From: Branchiostoma floridae
Lineage: Eukaryota; Chordata; Leptocardii; Amphioxiformes; Branchiostomatidae
Direction of reading: 5' to 3'
NCBI RefSeq assembly: GCF_000003815.2
Contig: NC_049990.1
Location: 1,940,225-2,004,224, forward strand
Length of the DNA: 64,000 bases
The notes beneath the pieces are model-generated. The model saw nothing but the letters and a program-made list of their open reading frames with translations. It ran no database searches and was not told the DNA's origin. Shown here piece after piece: positions 42,366 to 54,470 of this stretch. Both the position numbers and the translations under genes were made by a program. Position 1 is the first letter of the stretch. Each line of letters begins with the position of its first letter.

Positions 42366-43366
42366 TTTATTTGAAACAACTTTTAACAAAATGGATCAAT
42401 ACAAACTGTCGAAAACAACAATAAAGATAGATATTAATAAGTAAAGTGAACTTATCCTACAAGAGTATTAACACCTCTGTTGGTCTACTGTTCTCCCATC
42501 TAACTGCAAGCCTAAAATCTATAAAGTTATGGTCTATATAGCTAGAGATACTATTCCTAGAAGAAAAGAAGAAGAGGAATGACAATTATCATCTCAGGCT
42601 GCAAGAAAAGAAAAAAAAAACAACACTATTCTTCATCTTTAGACATTGGCTTAGTAGTGTTCATTAAATGTCGATGAAGGTACAAAAACAATCTTCAATG
42701 TTAAGTTCTAGTTCTACTTTACAAATCAGTGTTAGTTTCTAGCTTAGTTACAAAATAAATGTTAAGTTCTATTTCTAAAAGGCATGTTCTTTCAACTCTA
42801 CTTCATTAGCAAACCATCAAACACTATCTACTATGTACCTTTAAAGGAACTGCAAAACAGCAAACAAAATTCTCCCTTTTCCATGTAGACATACATCAGT
42901 ACTACTACTTTATGTGACTATACCAAAACGTGCTAGTTCTAGTTGGCTTCTAGTTTGCTGCGAAACAATTCAACCAACATCTACAATATCCCATCATAGA
43001 AGTTACGAAACAGGAAATGTACCTAAACATGATATACATGCAACAAAACTGCCATTTTGGAAACTAAATTCTAGAATACAACGGGTAACTGAACTTCACT
43101 ATTTACATGGGATCCATATGACTCCCATAAAAGAAAAGGCTGCGCCTAAAAAACACGAACTGTACTAGCTTTACTGACAACGTGTCAGTGCATGTAACTT
43201 TTCAGGTTCAACTGCTGAATCAACTGTCGGATCTGATTCACTTCCCCACCTGTTGGCTTTATCAGAACTCCTTACACCTGTTTCACACACCTGTTTGTCA
43301 CCTGTGTGAGTGAGCTTGTGTCTCGTAAGACCAAGCTGTCTGAATTACTTGTTTAACTCCTCATAC
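42366..43366 (-). other. ZU9 3' UTR with poly(A) signal and relic fingers
   Basis: AATAAA at 42366-42371 (as TTTATT), 1.0 kb past the stop. Finger relics occur at ~43262-43366 (CACCTGTTTGTCACCTGTGTGAGT; CTGTCTGAATTACTTGTTTAACTCCTCATAC). Confidence 0.62.
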
Positions 43367-43882
43367 TTATACAAGTTCTGTTCTGTGAGTTTTCATGTGT
43401 TTCTTCAGACTATACATCCGACTGAACTGCCTGCTGCATTCCTCACATGTGTAGGGTTTCTCACCTGTGTGAGTGCGCATGTGTCTTTTCAGACTATCCA
43501 GCCGACTGAACTGTCTGCTGCACTCCTCACAACTGTACGGCTTCTCACCGGTATGAGTCATCCTGTGTGCCTTTAGATGATGGAGCAAAGTGAACTGCCT
43601 GCTGCACTCCTCACACATATAGTGTTTCTCATCTGTGTGAGTCCGCACGTGGGCCTTCAGATTACCCAGCTCTCTGAACTTCTTATTGCACTCCTCACAC
43701 CTGTAAGGTTTCTCCCCTGTGTGAGTCCCCATGTGTGTCTTCAGACTATCCAGTCGACTGAACTGCTTGTTGCACTCCTCACACCTGTAGCGTTTCTCCT
43801 CTTTGTTAGATCGCACAGAGAAATCCCTTTTCACCTTTCTCCTGACGTACTCCAAACTCTGTGCACTGCTTGTTGTCGACAT
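43367..43882 (-). CDS. ZU9: 5-finger C2H2 zinc-finger protein
   Basis: Protein of 171 residues, the shortest complete member; N-terminus [32 protein letters not shown]. Helix -1/3/6 residues: RST, ENA, LHA, RSR, RSK. Finger 3 is preceded by TDEKHY instead of TGEKPY. The first and last fingers are of the conserved terminal types, so fingers were lost from the middle. It ends [10 protein letters not shown]. Exon 2 starts at 43904. Confidence 0.92.
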   Translation of the reverse strand: MSTTSSAQSLEYVRRKVKRDFSVRSNKEEKRYRCEECNKQFSRLDSLKTHMGTHTGEKPYRCEECNKKFRELGNLKAHVRTHTDEKHYMCEECSRQFTLLHHLKAHRMTHTGEKPYSCEECSRQFSRLDSLKRHMRTHTGEKPYTCEECSRQFSRMYSLKKHMKTHRTELV

Positions 43883-43904
43883 CCTCCTAGATCTTGTGTA
43901 CCTT

Positions 43905-44934
43905 CTGTAGAGACAATAGGGACGATCAATTTAGAAAAGTGTCATGTTAATTGACCCGCAATGCATTATTTTTTCAGGAAGGGGTAGTGAGCGGCAAAAG
44001 TGCGGTTTCATCTTTACCACTTAGTTACAAGCTCAAATACCCTGACGAGAAACTGACCTGCGGTCTTCTTCGATTTTCTCAAGAAAAACGGGCCTTTAAT
44101 GAGATGAACGTATGCGAAAGGGACGGACACCTTTTGTTAACGAGCATAACAATAGGACAAAATCAAAGGAGTACGACTCTTGACACTTAACGCCACCCCA
44201 CGCTTGTAGCTACAGTGAAAACAAAAGAATCTCTTCAAAAAATCTTATCAATTTTCAGGAAAATGAGTGAAATCACTCGGTCAAACTTCAGCGAAAACAG
44301 ACGTTTTTTTGTTCCACATTGCCCCCGAATGTGCAAAGAGAAAACGCTAATTGTGAAAGCACGCCCAAGCATCAGTTACTGAACCTCCCCGTAAAATAAC
44401 AAGGAACACGCCATGATCAACACCAGATGGTGGGAAGCCAAGGGGCGGACGGAGGGGTTTACATATTTCAACTGCGCCCGGCAAACAAACAAAAGGCCGC
44501 TTCTTTTCAACAATAAACAGTGCCAAATTGACTCTGCAAGTGTAGATATACCTAAACACGCCTGCATGTTTACTCTTTAATACGATTATAACCTTATAAA
44601 GCCATTAAAGAAAGATCACCTATAAACCCCTCAAGGGCCCAATAATTTTGTTTACGTTATCTTCTGCCTTCCTCATCGCTTCCCAGGGTGAATTTTGAAT
44701 AAACATTTAACAAAAAATTCCTCCATTTTAGGTTCGGAAAACAGCAAAGCTACAAAGGAACATATGTATCACTTCCTTCTGTAAACAAATTATGGTCTAT
44801 CTTTACACACCCACAGAAGACAGGAAAATAGAGTTGAGTTGACGGGACCCCCACGGAAAATTTATCACGACACGCTTCAGCTTTCTGTCAAATCTAGACA
44901 AGTTTTATGATCAAAATAAAACAGATCGTCTTAC
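43905..44934 (-). other. ZU9 intron
   Basis: ~1.03 kb, donor CAG|GTAAG at 44933-44934. Conserved blocks only, no insertion. Confidence 0.72.
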
Positions 44935-45090
44935 CTGATCAAACTGGAACCCTAGTCTTGCACAGAAACACCAGTAGGTTGTCTCTGAAGCCGCGAAAGT
45001 TGTGTGTTATGCCTCGGAAGGACGGGAACTTTTACAAACCGCTGTCGCTCTCCGAGTAAACAGGAAGAAGGCGTCATGTGACCCGGAAGT
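44935..45090 (-). promoter_or_regulatory. ZU9 exon 1 and promoter core (type I)
   Basis: Donor end at 44935; TCATGTGACCCGGAAGT at 45074-45090. Confidence 0.72.
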
Positions 45091-45850
45091 AATCTTTTGT
45101 TTGGGTCAAGCATTTTCTCCTGGTTATCCAATAGTTGTCGCGACATCGCTCAGTTGAAAGCTGAGGTTGTAGTAATGAGGATATGATATAGAAGAGCAAA
45201 TTGTACAAGTTAAAATTGAGAAGTGATATTACATGTAATACAGGTTTGCGGTATTGGTTAGCCGGCATCCAGGGGTGCCGCCATTTTGTTTCCCATTGGT
45301 GTATGATGGGAATGGTTGTTGCAGTTTCGATATGTTAATATTGACGTGGAATGTTATGAGCGTGTCGTTGCGGTCTTGTCGGATATCAAGGGACGGCAGC
45401 CACAACGAGAAATGTTTGGTCTGTTTCATGGTGGCATGGCGTTTTTTAATCCCTACTGACTACATACTGTCAGCATACATTACCAACCGTCAGTAGCGTT
45501 GTAGACGCACATTAAAGCTTCTAGCCACACGCCGGCTCTGTGATATTGAGTATTGGTGGACCATATGCGGATATGCAAGTAACATTGGTGGATAATCCTT
45601 CAGAGATTATGTGTCTTTATTAAACACTGGTATGGTGTAAGGAAAATAAAATGATTAGATAATCTGTCCCTAGTGACTTTCCAAGTTACTAGGGACAGAT
45701 TATCTCACATGGACAGGACTTACGGTCTTGGTATCTCGTGTACTATATATCCCGTGTTTTATTGCTTGGCATGACAAGTAAATGAGAATTTCCTACGTTC
45801 TTATGTACAAATTCAATGTGAAAGAAAAACTACATGCATTGTTCGAACTG
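45091..45850. promoter_or_regulatory. Type I spacer between ZU9 and ZU10
   Basis: YY1-like GCCGCCATTTTG at 45277-45288. The TATA position has decayed to GATATCAAGG (45382-45391). A 20-base inverted repeat, AGATAATCTGTCCCTAGTGACTT / AGTTACTAGGGACAGATTATCT, lies at 45657-45705. Confidence 0.5.
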
Positions 45851-47024
45851 TTTATTTTAAACAACTTTTTGAACAAAATGGATGAATACAAACTATTGCA
45901 GTTAATAACAAAGATAGATATTAAAAAGTAAAGTGAACTTATACTACAAAAGTATTAACCTCTATTGGTCTACTATTCTCCCATCTAACTACAAGTCTAA
46001 AATCCATAATGTTACGGAACATAGCTAGAGATACTACTCCTAGGAGAAAAGGAAAATAACAAGTTCACTAATCTTGCCCTTCAGTAGATATTAATACTGT
46101 TCAATAGATGTCGACGAAGGCACAAAAACAATGTGTACTGTTAAGTTCCAGTTCTACTTTACAAATCAGTGTTAATTTCTAGCTTACTTTTTTTTTAAAT
46201 AGAACGTAACATTTATTTTGTAACTATGTTAAGTTCTACTTCGTTACTACTACTACCTAATACGAACCGTCACAGAAATTACAAAACACCAAACATAATT
46301 CTACTTTTTTCACGTAGATAAACTGTTTGTGAATATGTTAAAAGGGCACACCAATTTATTTGTTGCTTCTCGGATTTTTTCTTTTAGAAAAAAAAAATTA
46401 AAGTCGGAGTTAGGAGAGATCGGACAGGAAAACCTCAACTTTCAACATTTAGGGGGTCCCTGGTAGCAAATTCCGAAGTTTAAAGAAAAATGATAAACGT
46501 ACAGCTACTGGAATTTGAGGCCCACAGTTAATTAGAGATAGGAGAGGCGGTAAAGTTTTGTTAACATGAGGTGTGACCATCAATTTTTTTTTTTTTTTTC
46601 AAATCGAAAAAAATAAGATCGGGAAATCCGAGAAACAACAAATAAAATTCGTGTGACCTAAAGATACAAAAAACGTGCTAGTTCTTGTTGACTTCAAACA
46701 AGATCCACAATATACCATCAAGTTACAAAACAGAAAATGAACTTGAAAATCATACAAATACAACAAAACCAACATATTGAAAACTAAATTTTACAATAGT
46801 AACACCACGGCAGCTGCACCACGGGTAACTGAACTTCACTATGTACATGGGATCAACATGAAGCACATACCAGAAAGGCTGGCGCCTCAAAAACACGAAC
46901 TGAACTGGCTTTACCGACAACGTGCCAATGCGTGTAACTTTTCAGGTTCAACTGCTGACTCAACTGTTAAATCTGATTCACTTCCCCACCTGCTGGCTAC
47001 ATTAATAAAACTCACACCTGTTTG
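45851..47024 (-). other. ZU10 3' UTR with poly(A) signal
   Basis: AATAAA at 45851-45856 (as TTTATT). Contains a fold-back element (46344-46658). The 3' UTR joins the CDS inside what should be a finger. Confidence 0.62.
46344..46658. mobile_element. Fold-back element with GGGCACACC / GGTCACACG ends
   Basis: 315 bases; the left arm CACACCAATTTATTTGTTG...CTTCTCGGATTTT pairs imperfectly with the right arm AAATCCGAGAAACAACAAAT...TCGTGTG. Poly-A and poly-T runs lie inside. It is absent from the equivalent position of other 3' UTRs, which supports an insertion. No coding capacity. Confidence 0.75.
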
Positions 47025-47597
<573 letters not shown>

Positions 47598-47676
47598 TCA
47601 ACGCTTCATCCATACTCAAATGCATGCATTTTTACATGCAATGCATGCATTGTTAGTAAGGCGTGGTAAAGCCGGC

Positions 47677-47867
47677 TTTACAAATCAAGAATTTAGCTCG
47701 GCCGAGTGTCAGCGAGCTCTAAATTACGAGGAGGTATGACNNNNNNNNNNNNNNNNNNNNNNNNNNNNNNNNNNNNNNNNNNNNNNNNNNNNNNNNNNNN
47801 NNNNNNNNNNNNNNNNNNNNNNNNNNNNNNNNNNNNNNNNGGCCGAGCTAAATTCTTGATTTGTAAA
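47677..47867. repeat. 27-base perfect inverted repeat enclosing an assembly gap
   Basis: TTTACAAATCAAGAATTTAG plus CTCGGCC (47677-47703) is the exact reverse complement of 47841-47867. Between them are 37 known bases and 100 N (47741-47840), a conventional unknown-length gap. It is probably a hairpin transposon that defeated the assembly. Confidence 0.9.
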
Positions 47868-47898
47868 GGGGACTCAAGGGGCGAAAGTGGGATTTGTT

Positions 47899-48052
47899 TA
47901 CTCTCCAAGCAGAGATTGAATCGCGAAGATAAAGTAGTAGTCGGTAAATTTACAGGCGCGCTTCTCGTTTTTAGGAAGAGGTAAAAAGAGCGCGCCCGTA
48001 AATTTCCCGACTACTATCATATCTCCGCGATTCAATCTCTGCTTGGAGAGTA
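47899..48052. mobile_element. MITE, TACTCTCCAAGCAGAG ends
   Basis: TACTCTCCAAGCAGAGATTG ... CAATCTCTGCTTGGAGAGTA. The arms continue through CGCG, AGTAGTCGG and AATTTACGGGCGCGC-like pairing to a ~20-base loop, so nearly the whole 154 bases can fold back. Same end family as 56791-56888. Confidence 0.88.
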
Positions 48053-48233
48053 GGGTTTATCTTTACCCATTAACTGACAAAGAATCTTCATGGAAAGGAG
48101 AAGCAACTGATAGATCTTTGCCAAATTGCACGCAGAAATCACTACAAATGCGCTGGCAAGAACCTGGTCTGCAGTCTGACCCTTTGGATTTTGCGGTCTT
48201 CCTTCAAGATTTTGTCATGAAAACGGTTTTAAT

Positions 48234-48647
48234 TTTTTTTAATTTTTTTATTTATTTGCAAATCCATGCCCGTAGGCTAATTGCAATGATACAGACAGTG
48301 AGCATAGTTCCATAGATAGGAATAACCATTATCATCAAGTATTTGTTTTACATGTTGGAGCCAAGTTTTCTTATGATTGTTTAAAGGTACATTTTGTTGG
48401 CAGAGTAGTGCGTCTATTTGTAAAGGGTGTGTAGAGTAATCTAACTGTTTAAGGCGTAGCCAGTACTTAACTATGCGGATTGCTATATCTATGCCTGTTG
48501 GATAGACTCCGAGTTCTGCTCTACATGCGGAGTTACAGGAATTCCTGTGCACGCCAAGAATATTTTTACAAAAGCGGGTTTGGATATTTTCCACTGGGCA
48601 GTTATCTTTTCCACAGTCTATACCCAAAATCTCACTACCATATAACA
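48234..48647 (-). mobile_element. LINE 3' fragment (reverse transcriptase C-terminal region)
   Basis: Minus-strand reading from ~48647: LYGSEILGID, later RFCKNILGVHRNS, ELGVYPTGIDIAIRIVKYWL, NHKKTWLQHVKQIL. This is the post-polymerase region of a LINE. It ends in an A/T-rich tail (AATTTTTTTTAATTTTTTTA on the plus strand). A 7-base duplication, TTTTAAT (48227-48233 and 48648-48654), brackets it: a 5'-truncated insertion. Confidence 0.8.
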
Positions 48648-49456
48648 TTTTAATGAGATGAACGTATGCGAAAGGGACCGACATCTATTGTTTACGAGCA
48701 TAACAATAGGACAAGAACAAAGGAGTACGACTCCTGGCGCTAAACGTCACCCCACGCTTGTAAAAACAAAGAAATGGTGAAACAAAGAAATGGTGAATCT
48801 CTCGAATTATCAGTTTCTTGCCAAATTTGTGGTATCGCTCGGTCAAACGTTAGCGAAATCGGATGCCTTTTCTCGACATGTCGCCAGTGGTCCCACAAAA
48901 TACTAAGAGAAGCCCCTAAATTTGAAAACACTTCCGGTAAAATGGAACACGCCATGATGAACACCTCAATACCGGGAGGTTTCTGTCCCAGGGGCGGACG
49001 TAGAGGTTTACAGTATACCGTACATCTTTCAACTTCGCCGTGAATACCAGTAAGACGTTTCTAAACACCAATGGACACTTGAAAATTACCTCTGCACTTG
49101 AAAATGGACCTAAACACACTTGCACTTTCACCCATTTTGGTAATTACAGTACAAACAATTCTTAACAGACAGACCCTCGGTAAACCCCTCATGGCCCCAC
49201 GTTGTTTACGTTATGTTCTGTCTTCCTCCTTGCTTTCCCCGAGTTAATTTTGAATAAACATTAATAGAAACTTTCCTGCAGTTTAGACGAGGAAACGGCA
49301 AAGCTACGAAGGAACATGTGTATCACTTCCTTCTGCAGATTATGGTCTGTTTTTAACAGCAAAATGGAGCTGAGTTTAATACCAGTTGACGGGACCCAGG
49401 GACTTTCTGTCAAATCTACAGAAATTTTATGGTGAAATTAGAACAGATCGTCTTAC

Positions 49457-49624
49457 CTGAACAAACTTGAACCCTAGCCTTGCACACAAACACCAGAAGG
49501 TTGCCTCTAAAGCCGCGAAAGTTGTAGTATTTTCTTCGGAAGGACGGGAACTTTTCCAAACCGCTGCGCTGTCTCTCTCGACTCACCGAGTAAACAGGAA
49601 GACGGCGTTATGTGACCCGGAAGT
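49457..49624 (-). promoter_or_regulatory. ZU10 exon 1 and promoter core (type I)
   Basis: Donor end at 49457. The core at 49608-49624 reads TTATGTGACCCGGAAGT: ETS intact, E-box flank changed from TCATGTGA to TTATGTGA. Confidence 0.7.
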
Positions 49625-50522
49625 ATTCTATTGTTCTGGGTCAAACATCATCTCCTGGTTATCCAATAGTTGTCGGGACATCGCTCAGCTGAATGCTGAG
49701 GTTGTAGTAATGGGGATTGATTTAGAAGAGCCAATGGTATCCGCTCCAAATTACTCCCAAGAACTGGAGAATTAGTATTACATGTATTACAGGTTTGCGT
49801 TATGGTTTACGAGTAGCTTGCCTCCACGGGCCTCGCCATTTTGATTCCCATTGGTGCATGATGGGAATGGGTGTTGCAATTTCGATGTGTTAATATTCTT
49901 CCTCTGCTTCCAAAATAGAAGTCAAACCCAACCTTTTGAGAAATAGCCAACACTAGTACTATAGAGTATTGTTTACAACTGTTCATTGTCACTTGTATAT
50001 CTCCTATGTTTATACTGTGTACTTGCAATTAGCCCTCGGGCACGAACTTGCAAATAAACTTGTTATTAATATTGGGTGTTATGAGCGTGTCGTTGCGCCC
50101 TTGTCGGATATAAAGGGACAGTAGACACAACGATAAATGTTTGGTCTGTTTTACGGTGGCATGACGTTTTTAATCCCTACTGACTACTGTCCGCATACAT
50201 TACCAACCGTCAGTACCGTTGTAGACGCACATTAAAGCTTCTAGCCACACACCGGCTCTGTGATATTGAGTATTGGTGGATAATGCTACAGAGATGGTGT
50301 GTATAATAACACTGTTCAGGTGTTGGGGAAATGAAATGATTAGATAATCGCCCCCTAGTGACTTTCAAAGAAAATACATCAGGACTTCCGGTCTTGGTTT
50401 CTTGTATGCTGAATATCTCGTGTTCTATTGGTTGGGATGATGAGTAACTGAGAATTTTCTATATTTCTCATGTGCTAAGAAATTTAATGTGAAAGAAAAA
50501 CTGCATTCTTTTTTTCGAACTG
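49625..50522. promoter_or_regulatory. Type I spacer between ZU10 and ZU11
   Basis: YY1-like TCGCCATTTTG at 49833-49843 and plus-strand TATAAA at 50109-50114, pushed ~168 bases further apart than in other units by the LINE tail at 49898-50065. Confidence 0.5.
49898..50065 (+). mobile_element. Short LINE/SINE 3' tail insertion
   Basis: 168 bases ending GGGCACGAACTTGCAAATAAACTTGTTAT-like sequence, a common retroelement tail in amphioxus as I remember it. The 8-base duplication TTAATATT flanks it (49890-49897 and 50066-50073). The uninterrupted version (GTTAATATTGA) occurs in other spacers. Confidence 0.75.
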
Positions 50523-51543
50523 TTTATTTGAAAGCAACTGTTAACAAAATAGATAAATGCAAACTGTCAAAATCAACAACAAAAATAGTTAGTAATCAAT
50601 AAAGTGAACTTATCATACTAAATTCTTAACACTTCTGCTACTCTTTTGTTATGCCATCTAAATTTAAACTACAAGCCTAAATATATATATATACACATGT
50701 AACGTTACGAAACATTGAGGTACTATTCCAAGAAGAACAGGAAAATAACACTAGTACATTTATCATCATCGCTGGTTCTATATTCACTCATAAAAGGAAA
50801 ACTCCTTCCCCCTGTACTCATTAACTTGCTACTGTTCCTCATTTGTTAATGAGGGTACAAAAACAATGTTTAGCTTTAGCTTACAAAACAATGTTAAGTT
50901 CTAGATTAAAACAGCAATGATAAGTTCAACCTAAAGAAAACAAAGTTATGTTCTACTTTACAAAAACAATGCTAAGTTTGTTCTATGCAGATCATAAAAG
51001 ACAGGAAATCAACTTAAACCAAGGAGCTTCTTGCTTAAACACAATAAGCTTCCAACAAAACAAACACCTTCGAAACTAACTTCTAAAAACCACAACCAAC
51101 TATTCATGTAAAATCAAAACTACTTCCATAACTGTCATTTTTCAACTGTCCAAATCAAGATTTTCAAAATGTTGTCCTTTTATGCGAAAATGGAACACAT
51201 GACTAAAAGTTGTTGCCTCAAAAACAAAAACTGAAGTGACTTTACTGACAACGTGCTAATAAGGCAGGTAAGTCTTCGGAAGCAACAGCTGACTGAACTG
51301 TGTGATTCGTTTTCCCAGGGTTCATCACGTGTCCACATGGGTTACACCACATCTGCTGCACTCCTCACACCTTTTGAGTTTTCCCCTATGTCATTTTCAC
51401 CCAAACAGATGAACTTTTGGAGAAAACAGAAACTGAAGTGACTTTACTGATAACGTGCTTATGAAGCACATAAGTCTTCACGATCAACAGATGCCTGAAC
51501 TATGTGATTCACTTTGCTAAGGTTCATTAAATGTTCACCTGGC
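50523..51543 (-). other. ZU11 3' UTR with poly(A) signal and relic fingers
   Basis: AATAAA at 50523-50528 (as TTTATT). Two separated finger relics: ~51345-51400 (CATCTGCTGCACTCCTCACACCTTTTGAGTTTTCCCC) and ~51530-51600. The segment CTGAAGTGACTTTACTGA..ACGTGCT occurs twice (51230-51257 and 51431-51459), so the UTR contains a local duplication. Confidence 0.62.
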
Positions 51544-51718
51544 TTAGATCACCTGGATTGCTGAACTGCATGCTTCACTTCTCACACCTTTGAGTCGCTT
51601 ATGGGCCCGCATGTGAGTCTTTAGATTTCCCAGCTGACTGAACTGCCTGCTGCACTCCTCACACATGTAGGGTTTTTCACCTGTGTGAGTCCGCATGTGA
51701 GTCTTCAGAGTATCCAGC
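51544..51718 (-). pseudogene. ZU11 out-of-frame C-terminal fingers
   Basis: Continues the finger array in another frame: [13 protein letters not shown], then a complete finger [18 protein letters not shown] and the tail [16 protein letters not shown] shared with ZU7 and ZU8. It is cut off by a 5-base deletion (CCGACTGCTTGC where CCGACTGAACTGCTTGC is expected, ~51718-51730). Confidence 0.82.
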
Positions 51719-52597
51719 CGACTGCTTGCTGCATTCCTCACACGTGTAGGGTTTCTCTCCTGTGTGAGTTCGCATGTGATTGTTCAGAGCACCCAGGTGA
51801 TTAAACTGCCTGCTGCACTCCTCACACTTGTAGGGTTTATCCCCTGTGTGAGTCCGCATGTGACTGTTCAGATTTCCAAGCTGACAGAATTGCCTGCTGC
51901 ACTCCTCACACCTGTAGGGTTTCTCACCTGTGTGAGTCCGCATGTGATTATTCAGATGATCCAGCCTGCCAAACTGCCTGCTGCACTCCTCACACTTGTA
52001 AGGTTTCTCCCCTGTGTGAGTCCGTGCATGAGTTTTCAACTCACCGAGCTGACAAAATTGTTTGCTGCACTCCTCACACATGTAGGGCTTCTCACCGGTG
52101 TGAGTTCGCATGTGAATCTTAAGACCACTCTGCTGACTGAATTGTTTACTGCACTCCTCACACTTGTAGGGTTTCTCACCTGTGTGAGTCCGCATGTGGG
52201 TCTTCAAATTAGCCAGGAGACTAAACTGCCTGCTACACGCATCACACTTGTAAGGTTTCTCCCCAGTGTGGATCCGCATGTGAATCTTTAGAGAACCCGA
52301 CTGACTGAACTGTCTACTGCATTCCTTACAAGTGTAGGGTTTCTCTCCTGTGTGAGTCTGCATGTGAGCCTTTAGATTACTCATCTGACTGAACTGCTGG
52401 CTACAATCCTCACATTTGTAGGGTTTCTCCCCTGTGTGAGTCCGCATGTGAGCCTTTAGATTACTCATCCGACTGAACTGCTTGCTACAATCCTCACACC
52501 TGTAGCGTTCCTCCTCTCTGGCAGATTGCACGGAAGAATCATTTTTCCCCTTTCTCCTGACGTCACCCAAACCCTGGGCACCGCTTGTTGTCGACAT
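51677..52597 (-). CDS. ZU11: C2H2 zinc-finger protein, 9 fingers, frameshifted end
   Basis: Protein of 306 residues, N-terminus [20 protein letters not shown]. Helix -1/3/6 residues: RNA, QNA, QSI, LNT, QGI, QET, RHN, QNS, HAN. Finger 10 is broken by a 5-base deletion and the protein ends in [14 protein letters not shown]; about 1.5 further fingers lie out of frame. Helix residues differ more from the other units than average, and Asn at position 6 occurs twice. Exon 2 starts at 52619. Confidence 0.92.
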   Translation of the reverse strand: MSTTSGAQGLGDVRRKGKNDSSVQSAREEERYRCEDCSKQFSRMSNLKAHMRTHTGEKPYKCEDCSQQFSQMSNLKAHMQTHTGEKPYTCKECSRQFSQSGSLKIHMRIHTGEKPYKCDACSRQFSLLANLKTHMRTHTGEKPYKCEECSKQFSQQSGLKIHMRTHTGEKPYMCEECSKQFCQLGELKTHARTHTGEKPYKCEECSRQFGRLDHLNNHMRTHTGEKPYRCEECSRQFCQLGNLNSHMRTHTGDKPYKCEECSRQFNHLGALNNHMRTHTGEKPYTCEECSKQSAGYSEDSHADSHR

Positions 52598-52619
52598 CCT
52601 CCTAGATCTTATGCAAATT

Positions 52620-53614
52620 CTGTAGAGACAATATGGACGATCAAGTTAGAAATATTTAATCCATATCCATTTGGTCCATAAATATTCATAAATAAGAGAA
52701 GCAGCTTCATCCTTAGTTATTTGAGTGTGCAAAGCATGCATTCTTCAGTGATGCGTAATGTGTGTGTGTGTGGGGGGGGGGCGGAAATGTGGTTTACCTT
52801 GGCCGGAAACATGGAAGACAGACGCAACAAATATAATTCTGCCTTGTGATCGCCAAGAAGAAAGTGGAAAATGGCCAAACATCAACAAAATTGGAAGCCT
52901 TTTTGTTCCACGCAAGTTGTCCCCAAAAGTACAAAGAGAAAACCCTGAAATTTGAAACCATGTCTAAGCGACAGTTACTGAAACTCCCCGTAAAATAAGG
53001 AACACGCCATGATGAACACCAGATGTTAGAATAGCGGGGCCAGGGGCGGACGGAGGGGGTTTACAGTATAGCGTACATACAACAACTGCGCCCTTCATTG
53101 GCTTCATACCAGTAAAACGTTACTTAACACCAATGAACACTTGAACATTGACATATACGTGAAACACACCTAAACACAATTGCAGTTTCACCCATTATGA
53201 TGGTTACAACCCAAAACTTTCTTGAAAGAAAGACCCCAGGTAAACCCCTACAGGGCCCCGACAATTTGTTTACGTTATCTTCTGACTTCTTTCTCGCTTC
53301 CCGGGCCCTGTGTGAATTTGGAATGAACATTTCCTCCATTTTACGCCAGAAAACAGCAAAGTTACGAAGGAGCATGTGTAGCACTTCCTTCTGCAAGCTC
53401 ACCTCACCTCACCTCACCTCGTCCCATCCTCATCAGGAGGGTCGGGGACCATGGATGCCTTCAGCAAGCTATGGTCTATTTTTCGACAATCACAGAGACA
53501 GAAAAATGTAGTTGAGATACCAGTTGACGGGGCGGGGCACCCTATCAAAATCACACCTTCGGTTTTCCGTCAAATCTACAGATTTTATGTACAAAATATA
53601 ACAGATCGTCTCAC
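52620..53614 (-). other. ZU11 intron
   Basis: ~1.0 kb; donor CAG|GTGAGA at 53613-53614. An internal deletion joins the MITE remnant (52846-52870) to the GGCCAAACATCA block, removing ~600 bases present in the closely similar ZU7 intron. CTCACCTCACCTCACCTCACCT is a short tandem run at ~53398-53419. Near 53440-53460 an ACCATGGATGCCTTCAGC stretch interrupts a conserved block. Confidence 0.68.
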
Positions 53615-53780
53615 CTGAACAAAGTTGAACCCTAGCCTTGCACAAAAGCACCAGTAGGTTGTCTCTAAAGCCGCGAAAGTTGTGGTATTTGCTTCGGAAG
53701 GACGGAAAATTTTCCAAACCGCTGTCGACCTCGACACTTCTAGTAAACAGGAAGCCGCGGCGGAGATGACCCAGAAGTAC
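53615..53780 (-). promoter_or_regulatory. ZU11 exon 1 and promoter core (type II, weakened)
   Basis: Donor end at 53615. The core at 53765-53779 reads GATGACCCAGAAGT: CCGGAA has become CCAGAA, so the ETS site is weakened. Confidence 0.62.
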
Positions 53781-53991
53781 TCGCGAACTTAAATGAACTT
53801 ACAGTATTCTACTATCTTGGGTCAGACACCCTCTCCTGATTACTCAACAGTTGTCGCGATATGTGGCAGGGACTGTCATTCTCGTATGTGACTGTTTAGC
53901 CACAGTCAACGTTGTAGGGCTGATATCAATTAGGATTTTACCATGGTCAATATTGACCAACGGAGGCCATATATATATATTCCGATAATCC
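53781..53991. promoter_or_regulatory. Type II upstream module of ZU11
   Basis: TTGTCGCGATATGTGGCAGGGACTG, then GACTGTTTAGCCACAGTC and the palindrome GGTCAATATTGACC at 53945-53958, then an (AT)n run. Confidence 0.5.
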
Positions 53992-54125
53992 AAGGAGAGG
54001 TTCGGCTCAGACTGGTTTTGACGTATTTCTAGGCGATTTTTGTTAGGTTTTCTATTTTCCCCCCTTCCTTTGTGTCTTGAAAATAATGTTTTCCACATGA
54101 TCATAGCCGGAGCCGAACTCTGCTT
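53992..54125. mobile_element. Fold-back MITE (133-bp form)
   Basis: AAGGAGAGGTTCGGCTC ... GGAGCCGAACTCTGCTT; close to 28344-28476 and 61850-61982. Confidence 0.8.
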
Positions 54126-54470
54126 AGCTGAATGCAGAGCCGACTATATAACTGTAATAATTGTTGTAGCGTGGACGCACAATAAAGATTCTAGCCACAT
54201 CTCGGCTCTGTGATATCGGCTATTGGTGAGCAGTGATTGTGTCTATTTCAGACTGATGTGGTGTTGGGAAACTTAATGATTAATCGGCACCTAGTGACTT
54301 TCAAATATACTGCAGCACAACTTCCGGTCTTGGTATCTCGTATGCTAGATATCTCGTGTTCTTATGGCTGGGATGATAAGTAAATGGGAAGTATTACTAT
54401 ACCCCTCATGGGCTAACAAATTTAATGTGAAAGAAAAAACTACCGGCATGGTTCGAACTGTTTATTTGAA
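54126..54470. other. Spacer between ZU11 and ZU12
   Basis: Common blocks only (GTGGACGCACAATAAAGATTCTAGCC, CTTCCGGTCTTGGTATCTCG). Confidence 0.5.

Noticed and set aside
47693-47984. Frames across the N gap
   Set aside because: They consist mainly of undefined residues; nothing can be claimed.
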